From Clarkia xantiana subsp. parviflora (lineage: Eukaryota; Streptophyta; Magnoliopsida; Myrtales; Onagraceae): DNA of 64,000 bases. Under the pieces are notes generated by a model, which worked only from the letters and a program-made list of their open reading frames with translations, had not been told where the DNA came from and searched no databases. Shown here in pieces: positions 1 to 9,500 of the stretch. Location of the stretch: NCBI GenBank assembly GCA_036873135.1, contig JAPTYO010000017.1, positions 8,928,001 through 8,992,000 on the forward strand, given 5' to 3'. The translations under genes were made by a program, and so were the position numbers. Position 1 is the first letter of the stretch. Each line of letters starts with the position of its first letter.

Positions 1-3000
1 AAATACGGCCTTAGCTTCCGAGCAGTAATAATCAACGCAAAGAGGTACTTCTCAACGGCGGGATAGTTCAATTCAGATTTGGCAAATGCCTTGCTTACAT
101 AATAGACGGGGACTTGATTACCCTCGACAATCTTTACTAACACAGAGCTAATGGCAAATTCAGAAACAGCCAAATAAAGGTAGAGCGGCTCGCCTGGAAC
201 CGGTTTCGCTAGCGGCGGGAGTGTGCGAAGGTGCTGCTTGAGTGCTTGGAACGCCTCTTCACATTTGGCGGTCCATTCGAATTTTTTGTTGGCCCTCAAG
301 ACTTCAAAAAACGGCATTGATCGGTCGCTGGCTTTGGACAAGAAGCGATTCATTGCAGCTAGTCGGCCATTCAGCACTTGCACCTCCCGATGGTTTATCG
401 GAGACTGCATCTCCTCGATTGCCCTCAGCTTCTCAGGATTCACTTCAATTCCTCTTTGGCTCACCATGAAGCCCAAAAACTTCCCTGAGTGGACTCCGAA
501 GGCGCATTTCGTCGGGTTCAAGCGAACTTGATGGAGCCTCATCCGCTCAAACGCCATGGTAAGGTTGTGCACGTGATCCTCGGCTTGTCGGGACTTCACC
601 AGCATATCATCCACGTAAGCTTCCATGGTTTCTCCCAGCATATCTCCAAACAGTTTGTTCACCATCCGTTGGTAGGTTGCCCCGGCATTGATCAACCCGA
701 AAGGCATGACATCGTAGTGATAGATGTCACTGTCTGCGTAGAACGCTGTGTGGGGGGCGTCTTCCTTGGCCATCTTGATCTGGTTGTAGCCTGAATACGC
801 ATCCATGAAACTTAACAACTCATGTCCCGATGTGGCATCCACCAGCTGGTCGATTCTCGGGAGTGGATAGCAGTCCTTTGGGCAAGCCTTGTTCAAGTCG
901 CGGAAGTCCACACACATTCGCCATTTCCCGTTAGTCTTCTTCACCAGCACTGGGTTGGCAACCCAAGTCTGGAATCGGAGCTCCTTAATGAACCCAGCAT
1001 CGAGCAACCTGCCCACCTCTTGCTGGATCGCGATCTTCTTATTCGTGCCCATCGGACGCCTTTTCTGGGTGATAGGCTTGATCGCGGGGTCTATCTTCAG
1101 CTCGTGCACGATCACATCGGGGCTGATTCCTGGCATATCGCTAGGGGACCAGGCAAACAACTCCTTGAACTCCTTCAACAACTCCACCAATTTTTGGGCT
1201 GTCTCTTCAGTCAGAGCAGACCCGATTTTCACCTTCCTCTGGGGTCCGTCGATCTCGACTTCTTTCAGATCTTCTACGGAGGCGGGACGCCCAAACTCTT
1301 CTCTGGGATCTGTGTCTGTCTGGAGGACAGTCATGGCCTCTCGCCTCCTCCTCCGGGTGGCATTAACATAGCATTTTCGGGAAGCCACCTGGTCGCCCTT
1401 GACCTCTCCGACTCCGTGGTCGGTCGGGAACTTCATCTTCTGGTGCACAGTCGAGGCAACCGCCATCAGGGGATTAATGGTGGTTCTCCCGATAATCGCG
1501 TTGTAGGTCCCCGCGGAATCAACCACGACAAACTCCACGTTCCTCCTTTCTGATTTCCACCCGCTACCAAACTCCACTGGTAAGGTGATTACTCCTAGCG
1601 GGTAGGAGGTTGAGCCAGAGAACCCGACCATCGGGAAGTTTGCTTCCTTCAGATCTTTCTTTGTCTTTCCCATAGCTTCCAGCGCGTCCATGAACAGAAT
1701 GTCGGAGGAGCTCCCTCCGTCGATTAGAATTCTCTTCATCTCGAACCCGTCTACATCCAAAGTTACCACTAAGGCATCGTCGTGTGGGGTCTCTATGCCT
1801 ATGAGATCTTCCGACGAGAAGGAGATTACCATCTCTTCTTTCAAGGTCCAAGATCGGGACCTTTTACCCAGTACCACTGCCGTAGGGATCCTAGAGGCGT
1901 AGACCTCTCGGGCGGATGAGGTATCACCCCCAGCAGCAAATCCTCCATGAATCACGTTGATAACTCGTCTCTCCTTGCGAGCACCGGATGACTCTGGATC
2001 AGTTCTCTTCTTTTTCGGGGACCGATCGCGGGATCGGGAACGGGACCGCGATCGGGACCGAGAGCGGGATCGACACCGTTTATCCCCGACGAATTCCTTG
2101 AGCTTCCCCTTCTGGATTAGCTTTTCAATCTCCTTCTTCAGTTCCCGACAGTGATTGGTGTCGTGACCATTTGCGCGGTGGAATCTACAGTAGCGATCCG
2201 TACGGGATCCCAGGAATTCTCCTTCTTTCTTCGGGGGGTACCTGGAGATACCTTGTCGTTCCATGACTGTCAGCACCTCCGCCATGGAGCAGTTGAGAGG
2301 AATATCAAGGTCCTCCCGCTTATCTTTCCTTAAAGAACGCCTATCGTCCCTCCGATCCGGACGGCCTCGATTCTTGCCACTGTCGGGTTTACCCTTTGAC
2401 TTACGATCGTCGAAAGGCTTAACCGACTTTGGGGGCTCCCGTTCTCCCGCGGCTATCTTTGACTCATGGACATCGATCTGCCGCTTCACCATCTTCTGTA
2501 ATGCCTCCATATTCCACACAGCCTTCTCAGCCACGCTGTGCATCAAGTCGGAGCCATAGGGGGCTGTCAGGTTCCGAATGAAGGTACGGATGGTTTCGCC
2601 CTCCGAGATTTCTTCGTCTATCTCTGCTACGCTGGCTGTGTACCGCTGGTAATAATGAGCCAGCGATTCGTCGGGCCTCTGCACCACCTGGGTCAGGGAC
2701 CTCACGCTCTTCAATAAACGCCTCCGACCCTGGTACTGCTGAATGAATCGATCGTGCATGTCTGCCCAGCAAGTGATGCAGCCTGGGGGCAGACTAAAGA
2801 ACCAAGTCAGGGCCCTTTCTCCCAGTGTGTTTGGGAACAACGTACACACTATGTCTTCACTTGGGGCTCTTCCCAGACACGCCATGGGGTGCTTCTGGAC
2901 ATGGCGAACTGGATCTCCTTCACCATCATACTCCTTTATCGTGGGGATTCCTAGCCCATGCGGGGCTAGGGTGTCAATGAGTCGGGGGACGAAGGGATGA

Positions 3001-3551
3001 GTGGATCGATCCCTTAGCTCCGACACCAGCGGCTTCTGCTCTCCCATACAGATGTTCACGATCTTTACCACCTGGTCGGGAGTGATGGGACCATTCAGGG
3101 GAATGGTCCTGTGCTGTACTGGTCCTGGTCCATCAACCACGAACCTTTCCGGCTGACCGGTTGCCCTACCTCTGTCCTGGCCTCGGGGCGGGGCTTCCTG
3201 TGCGTTTCGACCCTCTGTTGGTGGGGTCGCTTCCTCCAATGGGGGCATCTCCTCCTGCCTCCTCGCAGCCTCTCTTCGATCCAAGAGAGCCTCTACAGCC
3301 GCCAGAAACATGGGCATGGCTTCCGCCACGGCCCTCGTCAAGTCTGTAGCCTGGGGAGCCTCCTGCCCCCTATTGCCCTGGTGCTGAGGAGCAATATCTT
3401 CGGGATCTCCGTTGTGCCCCCCTGTCTGGGAGAGCTCAGCCGGAGGATGATTCTGGTTTTCCTCCTGTTCCAGTACTGAATCCAGATTCGTTGCAGCGGG
3501 GTGGCGGGAACCACCGGATTGTCCTTGTCTTCTGATCTTGCCAGCCGCCAT
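1..3551 (-). CDS. gag-protease-RT-RNase H polyprotein of element 1, partial and uninterrupted
   Basis: The start is the ATG at 3551-3549, 35 bases after the primer binding site region. I read every in-frame triplet from there to base 3 and found no stop, giving about 1183 open codons that continue off the window. Domains in order: proline- and charge-rich N-terminus; retrotransposon gag domain around residues 250-290 (WFFSLPPG); zinc-knuckle-like CxxH-HxxxC segment around residues 455-475; an arginine-serine repeat directly after it; aspartic protease LIDGGSSSDIL around residue 610; reverse transcriptase with YVDD near residue 978; then the start of RNase H ending in RKLRPYF at the window edge. 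Elements 2 and 3 are broken in the same region, so this is the best preserved pol frame here. Whether integrase is intact cannot be seen. Confidence 0.9.
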   Translation of the reverse strand, partial: MAAGKIRRQGQSGGSRHPAATNLDSVLEQEENQNHPPAELSQTGGHNGDPEDIAPQHQGNRGQEAPQATDLTRAVAEAMPMFLAAVEALLDRREAARRQEEMPPLEEATPPTEGRNAQEAPPRGQDRGRATGQPERFVVDGPGPVQHRTIPLNGPITPDQVVKIVNICMGEQKPLVSELRDRSTHPFVPRLIDTLAPHGLGIPTIKEYDGEGDPVRHVQKHPMACLGRAPSEDIVCTLFPNTLGERALTWFFSLPPGCITCWADMHDRFIQQYQGRRRLLKSVRSLTQVVQRPDESLAHYYQRYTASVAEIDEEISEGETIRTFIRNLTAPYGSDLMHSVAEKAVWNMEALQKMVKRQIDVHESKIAAGEREPPKSVKPFDDRKSKGKPDSGKNRGRPDRRDDRRSLRKDKREDLDIPLNCSMAEVLTVMERQGISRYPPKKEGEFLGSRTDRYCRFHRANGHDTNHCRELKKEIEKLIQKGKLKEFVGDKRCRSRSRSRSRSRSRSRDRSPKKKRTDPESSGARKERRVINVIHGGFAAGGDTSSAREVYASRIPTAVVLGKRSRSWTLKEEMVISFSSEDLIGIETPHDDALVVTLDVDGFEMKRILIDGGSSSDILFMDALEAMGKTKKDLKEANFPMVGFSGSTSYPLGVITLPVEFGSGWKSERRNVEFVVVDSAGTYNAIIGRTTINPLMAVASTVHQKMKFPTDHGVGEVKGDQVASRKCYVNATRRRRREAMTVLQTDTDPREEFGRPASVEDLKEVEIDGPQRKVKIGSALTEETAQKLVELLKEFKELFAWSPSDMPGISPDVIVHELKIDPAIKPITQKRRPMGTNKKIAIQQEVGRLLDAGFIKELRFQTWVANPVLVKKTNGKWRMCVDFRDLNKACPKDCYPLPRIDQLVDATSGHELLSFMDAYSGYNQIKMAKEDAPHTAFYADSDIYHYDVMPFGLINAGATYQRMVNKLFGDMLGETMEAYVDDMLVKSRQAEDHVHNLTMAFERMRLHQVRLNPTKCAFGVHSGKFLGFMVSQRGIEVNPEKLRAIEEMQSPINHREVQVLNGRLAAMNRFLSKASDRSMPFFEVLRANKKFEWTAKCEEAFQALKQHLRTLPPLAKPVPGEPLYLYLAVSEFAISSVLVKIVEGNQVPVYYVSKAFAKSELNYPAVEKYLFALIITARKLRPY

Positions 3552-3585
3552 CGATCGAGTAGAAGGCATATCAGCTTTTTGTTTG

Positions 3586-3605
3586 ATTCCAAAAGACGGT
3601 GCCAA
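3586..3605 (-). other. Primer binding site, element 1
   Basis: On the minus strand the bases right after the LTR read TTGGCACCGTCTTTTGG. This is a slightly decayed version of the TTGGCGCCGTCTGTGGG found at the same place in elements 2 and 3. The TGGCGCCG core fits the 3' end of plant tRNA-Asp over about nine bases in the intact copies; the tRNA assignment is an inference. Confidence 0.7.
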
Positions 3606-4300
3606 TGTTGGATCACGGTGGAACTCCGGTACGGACTTTGACGATAATCCTAGCTCCTTTGCTCCACGCAATCCTGCAAGAGGGGATAGACCGGGCGGTG
3701 ACCCAGAATCCCTCTCCGATGCTTAAATGAGTATCTCGTATGACTGGCAAGTGTAATCTCAAAGTGTATTGGATTTAACGTAAGTCTTTCTGAGGTGATC
3801 TCCTGCCCTTTTATAGGCAAAGAGATGCCTCAGGTACCTGGTGAACCGTTAGGGGTGGTTAGCCCGTATCCCGCATATCTCGGACGTGATCTCGCGTATC
3901 TCAGCCATGCCCCGCGTATCTCGGCCACGCTCCGTGTATCTTAACCACGTTCCGCGTATCTCGGCCACGCCCGCATATCTTGGCCTTATCCTCTGATAAC
4001 GAGTCCCGACTCCCGTCGGGGACTCCAGAGTTGTCTCGTTGTGTCACCGCTCGGGGCCCCTCGTCATCGTGACAGGGCCAATCATTCTTTAGAGATTCAT
4101 CATCGGGGCCTACTAAAAGGCTTCTCATCGGGAGCTTCCAGCTCAACCGTCGGGACCGACTCTGTCGGGACCTTGCTTCGTCGGGACTCCCTTCGTCGGG
4201 ACCCTTCTCCTAGGTCATCTTGACCTTCATTTTGGGCCTGGTGGGCCTGTTTGCCGTTTCCTCGCCGTTAAAGGGCCTGACGGCTGTAGTCGAACCCATA
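3606..4300 (-). repeat. 5' LTR of element 1
   Basis: The inner end is TGTTGG on the plus strand (CCAACA on the element strand), as in elements 2 and 3. A TATAAAA box on the minus strand lies at 3815-3809, flanked by an imperfect inverted repeat. Bases 3868-3995 hold about six copies of a roughly 20-base unit built on CGCGTATCTCGGCCACG. The outer edge is approximate. Confidence 0.75.
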
Positions 4301-4343
4301 AAATATGAGTACAGGTGGTAATTTCAAACCCTAGCTAGATTAT

Positions 4344-4396
<53 letters not shown>

Positions 4397-5741
4397 CGTA
4401 TTAATCAAAATTATTAAATATAATTCTAGATTGTCTTCTTCATATACCAAGCTTTAGGTTTCATTGATAGAAATGTGAGTTTGCCCCCATAAACTCCTCT
4501 ATCTAATAAGAAGATAAAATGTCTCAACATCCGAAGTAATATAATTTGATCAATGGTAGTAGTATTTTAATGGATTATATATAGATGTATTTGATGAAAT
4601 AATAATTACTTTTCTTGCTTGCAGATTTTTATTGACTAGAGGTTTGATATATCCCCGATTCATTACATAATGTCGCAAGTGACTGTAATTATTTCAAGTT
4701 GCTCTACTTATTTCTGAATGAATCTGGTCTGTAACCGAAGGCACGCTCTGATAAATCTTCCTGTTTTCACTTCAGTTAAGGTAAATCCCAATTCTTTGCT
4801 TTATCACTGCTTTTAGTGCCTCCATAAACATGTATTAATTAGATATTGACGGTATATATTGTGCATTGAGAGGTGAAGCTATTAATTATTTTCGTAGGAT
4901 TTTCCTTGATCGGTTTATAGAGCTGAAACAATTAAATATAAAGTTCGTCATGTTCTTTGTTGATTTAGATTTACTACAAAACTATCGTTTTTTATTGATT
5001 TCTTTAATTTTATTTTGAGTGCAGATATGGATAGGGACGTGTGGTTAATCTTTATGAATACTTTGATCGTGGGTAAGATTGATTCATATCTTTTAGTTAA
5101 TCTTTATTTTCCAATAAGCTTTTGTTTTTAATACTTTAATTATACATATTTTAAATTTACTCGACTTTAAATTTTTATGTTGATTTAATAATTGAATTGA
5201 TAATTCAATTCATGCATTTATAGCTACTAGCGGCGAAATATATATCTACTCTTGCCAGTTCGAGTTTATATCGTTCACAATTTGGATTATAATCAAAGAT
5301 GTATTATGTTATATATATTATATTTATAAATTTTTATTTTTTAATTTAAATTTTATTTTGTTTACTGCTTTTGTTGAATTTAGGTTATGTACGAGAAAAG
5401 CGCTGAAAACAAATATGGATAAAACGATAATTTGAAGATTCATTTAGACTATCTTGATTGTTGCAACAACATGTGAAACAAGATATGAAATTTCTATAGA
5501 ATTAGAAAGTGCTAATGAGCCCCTCCAATAGAACCAATACATTTGTCCTTTCACTTTCTCTTTCAAAATTTCTCTTAAAATTTCACATTTAGAAACTTTA
5601 CTCATCCTTATAACTACATTCACATTATACGAGATAAGATCATGACACTTGCAACAAAATTGTTAATATTTTCCTAATATTTGATAATGTTATTTACATA
5701 TTTTATGTTCTTATAAAAAAAATAACTATTGTTTTAATTAC
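4301..5741. other. Non-coding AT-rich sequence with a (TA)n tract
   Basis: No ORF of note and no gene similarity is recognised. A pure TA microsatellite of about 46 bases lies at 4347-4392. The right edge abuts the target duplication of element 2, so this stretch and 17268-17480 were contiguous before that insertion. Since 17480 looks like a Helitron 3' end, part of this stretch may be interior of the same Helitron, but no 5' end was identified. Confidence 0.5.
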
Positions 5742-5746
5742 TATTA

Positions 5747-6506
5747 TGATAAGTTCCGATGTAATCGTTAGCCTCGTTAACAGCCAATTGACGGCGAGCA
5801 GGTCCAGTGGGCCTCGTGAAAAGCCTGGAGGGCCCAGAGGCCCAGTATTAAGGGTCCCGACGATAGCGGCCCCGACACATGAGCTGAATGCTCCCGAAAA
5901 TAAGCCTCTGAGTAGGCCCCGATATGCCTTAGAAAAGGCCTCGATAATAAAGCCCCGCAGAGGCTGGACCTGTCCCGTAGAGACTGAAGGTCCTGGGTGG
6001 TGATCTAGAATGAGACAACTCTGGAGTCTCCGACAGGAGTCGGGACTTGTGATCAGAGGATAAAGACCGAGAAACTCGCCTACTAGATAGAGTAGTGGGA
6101 AACGGTTAGAGATAGAGATAAATCTCCCGAGATACGCAGGGCGTGCCCGAGATACGCGGAGTACGGGTAAGATACGCGGAGCGTGGGGCGAGATATATGG
6201 AATCCCAACCGAGATATACGGAATCGTGGTGAGATACACGGAATCATGGGCAAAACTGCCAGGCGCAGTAACAGGTAACTGAGTAACTTCCCCTCCTATA
6301 TAAAGGAGGAAGTTACCTCAGAAAACCATCATCTAATACGAACTTAGACTTTTGCTTACCACCCCATTGATCACCATACTCATTTAAGCATCAGAGAGGG
6401 ATTCTGGGTCACCACCCAGGTCATCCCCTTTTGCAGGATTACGCGGAGCCCAGGAGTCCAAAGCTTTCCGTCAAGGACGTAACGGAGCTTCGCCCGTGAT
6501 CCAACA
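5747..6506 (+). repeat. 5' LTR of element 2
   Basis: Starts TGATAAG where the 3' LTR has TGATGGG. Bases 6125-6245 contain six or seven imperfect repeats of CGAGATACGCGGA in the U3 part. The end CCAACA directly precedes the primer binding site. Confidence 0.95.
6283..6316 (+). promoter_or_regulatory. LTR core promoter: TATA box inside an inverted repeat
   Basis: TATATAAA lies at 6297-6304. It is flanked by GTAACTTCCCCTCCT (6283-6297) and AGGAGGAAGTTAC (6304-6316), which pair over 13 bases apart from two extra C in the left arm. The 3' LTR has the same arrangement near 17054. TATA position implies transcription starting about 30 bases downstream; the exact start is not visible. Confidence 0.75.
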
Positions 6507-6526
6507 TTGGCGCCGTCTGTGGGAAA
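6507..6526 (+). other. Primer binding site, element 2
   Basis: TTGGCGCCGTCTGTGGGAAA follows the LTR end with no gap. The first nine or so bases after the first T match the complement of the plant tRNA-Asp 3' end. Confidence 0.85.
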
Positions 6527-6559
6527 CTTACAAAAGTCAAGATAGTTTCTACCAGATCA

Positions 6560-9500
6560 ATGGCCGGTGGTGGCAAGAAGAAGCAAGTTCAGGCTGGCAG
6601 TTCTCGTCCCGCAGGAACTGTGAATTCCCCGTTGCCGAAACGTGTTGCTGAACAAGGTGAGAACCCCGCTCTTTCCCAGACAGGGGGGCAGGGTGATGGC
6701 TATGAGGTCTCAGTCCGAGACACAGAGAGGAACAGGCAGGATGTCCCGCGTAGGGAGGACGATGAGGCTCCCCCAAACCCGGTGGGCCATGGAGGAGAAG
6801 GAGTCCCGCGAAGGGAAGAAGGGTCGTCTTCGAACTCGGAGTTGGCCAAGGCAGTAGCAGATGCTATGCCCATGTTCTGGGCCGCCATGGAGGCCTTGCT
6901 GGACAAAAGAGAGGCCGCTAAGAGGGCGGAGGAGTTGCCCCCGCGAGAAGAATTACCACCACCCCCACCGAGGGTGGACCCAGAGGAACAGGAGGTTCCG
7001 CCCAGGAGCAAGGGTAAGGAACCAGCACACCTGGAGAAGTTCGTGGTCGACGGCCCAGGACCAGTGCAAAACAGGACCATTCCCCTGAATGGCCCCATCA
7101 CCCCCGATCAGGTGGTGAAGATCGTGAGCATCTGCATGGGTGATCAGAAGCAGATGACATCGAAGCTGAGGGATCGGTCCAGCCATCCTTTCGTTCCACG
7201 GCTGATAGATACCGTAGCCCCGCCCGGGCTAGGTATTCCGACTATCAAGGAGTATGATGGCGAAGGGGACCCAGTCCGCCATGTTCAGAGGCACGTCCAG
7301 GCCTGTATGGGTAGGACTTCAAACGATGACCTCATATGCTCATTATTCCCGATAACCCTGGGAGAAAGGGCCATGACTTGGTTCTTCAGCCTCCCGCCAG
7401 GATGTATCACGTGCTGGGCTGATATGCACGATCGCTTCATCAAGCAGTACCAAGGACGGAGGCGCCTTCTGAAGAGTGTGAGGTCCTTGACCCAGGTGGT
7501 GCAGAGACCCGATGAATCGTTGGCATACTACTACCAACGGTTCACTGCTAGTGCTGCGGAGATTGATGAAGAAATCTCGGAGGGAGAGACAATCCGTACT
7601 TTCCTGCGGAACTTGAGCGCTCCGTACGGCTCCGACCTGATGCACAGCGTAGCCGCGAAGGCCGTGTGGAGTATGGAGGCCCTGCAAGCGAGGGTGAAAC
7701 AGCAAATCGACGTCCAGGAGTCGAAGATTGCTGCCGGAGAGCTCGATCCCCCGAAGTCGGGGAGAGGAAAGCCATCGTCCAAGCTGTCGGATGATCGCAA
7801 AGGGAGCGACAAATCGGAAGGAAGCAGGAACCGTGGTCGTCCCGATAAAAGAGAAGACAAGCGTCCCCAGAGGAAGGACAACCGAGAAGGTCGGGCTGTT
7901 CCCATCAATAGCTCGATGACTTCTGTGTTAGCTGTGATGGACAGACAGGGTCTCGCTCGATACCCCCCAAGGAAGGAAGGCGAATTCCTAGGAGGCCGTC
8001 CTGACCGTTATTGTCGCTACCATCGAGCCAATGGTCACGACACCGAAAACTGTCGGGAGCTGAAGAAGGAAATCGAGAAGCTGATCCAGAAGGGGAAGCT
8101 AAAAGAATTCGTCGGAAAAGGGCGGTGCCGATCCCGTTCCAAAAGTCGGTCACGATCCCGTTCCAAGTCCCGCGACCGATCCCCGAAGAAGAAAAAGATT
8201 GAGCAAGAAGTTTCAGGTTCAGGTGCCCGTAGGGAGAGGCGTGGAACTATCAACGTCATCCACGGAGGGATGGCAGCGGGAGGTGATACCTCTGCTTCTA
8301 GGGAGAACTACGCTTCCCGCATATCTGCCGCGGTGGTGCTAGGCAAAAGGTCCCGGTCGTGGACCCTGAAGGAGGAAATGGTAATTTCTTTCTCGGCGGA
8401 GGATTTAGTAGGCGTGGAGAGCCCTCACGACGACGCCTTGGTCGTGACCCTGGATGTGGACGGATTCGAGATGAAGCGGATCCTGATAGACGGAGGGAGC
8501 TCCTCCGATATTCTTTTCATGGATGCTCTGGAAGCAATGGGAAAGACGAAGAAGGACCTCACACAGGTGGACTTCCCGATGGTGGGATTCTCTGGTTCCA
8601 CCTCTTACCCGCTGGGAATGATTACCTTACCGGTGGAGTTTGGTAGTGGCTGGAAGATGGAGAAGCGAAATGTAGATTTCGTTGTCGTGGAGTCTGCGGG
8701 GGCATACAATGCCATTATCGGAAGGACCACTATCAACCCTCTTATGGCAGTCGCCTCGACGGTCCACCAGAAGATGAAGTTCCCGACTGACAATGGGGTT
8801 GGAGAGGTCAAGGGTGACCAAGTGGCATCGCGGAAATGCTACGTTAACGCCACCCGACGGAGAAGGAGGGAGACCATGACTGTCCTTCAGGCTGACGCCG
8901 ATCCTCGAGAGGAGTATGGGCGTCCCGCCCCCATGGAGGATTTGAAGGAAGTTGAGATTGATGGGCCTCAGAGGAAGGTGAAGATCGGGTCTGCTCTGTC
9001 GGAGGAAAGAGCCAAAGAGTTGATCGAGCTCCTGAAGGAGTTTAAGGAGCTATTTGCCTGGTCCCCGAGTGATATGCCAGGAATCAGCCCCGACGTGATA
9101 GTACACGAGCTGAAGATAGACCCCGCGATCAAGCCTATCGCGCAGAGAAGACGTCCGATGGGCGTGGCCAAGAGGATCGTGATCCAGCAAGAGGTGGGCA
9201 GACTGCTCGATGCTGGATTCATCAAGGAGCTCCGATTCCAGACTTGGGTGGCTAACCCAGTCCTGGTGCGAAAGAGTAACGGGAATTGGCGGATGTGTGT
9301 CGATTTCCGCGACTTGAACAAGGCTTGCCCGAAGGTCTGCTACCCGCTCCCGAGGATTGACCAGCTGGTGGATGCCACATCGGGATATGAGCTGCTGAGC
9401 TTCATGGATGCCTATTCCGGGTACAACCAGATCAAGATGGCGAAGGAGGATGCCCCCCATACAGCCTTCTATGCCGACAGTGACGTCTACCATTATGACG

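Larger units (their letters stand above)
1..4300 (-). mobile_element. Element 1: Tat-lineage Ty3/Gypsy retrotransposon, 5' part only
   Basis: The order on the minus strand is LTR (4300 to 3606), primer binding site (3605 to 3586), then gag-protease-RT reading frame running out of the window at base 1. The protein is close to those of elements 2 and 3 in this window, which carry the second, archaeal-type RNase H typical of the Tat lineage. The 3' half with integrase, any antisense gene and the second LTR lie outside. The outer LTR edge near 4300 is inferred by aligning its end with the CCCATCA end of element 3; the expected terminal dinucleotide looks mutated, so the edge could be off by several bases. 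Confidence 0.9.

Noticed and set aside
822..1553. Plus-strand open frame of 243 codons
   Set aside because: It is the shadow of the minus-strand gag-pol of element 1, which carries protease and RT motifs; the plus frame has none.
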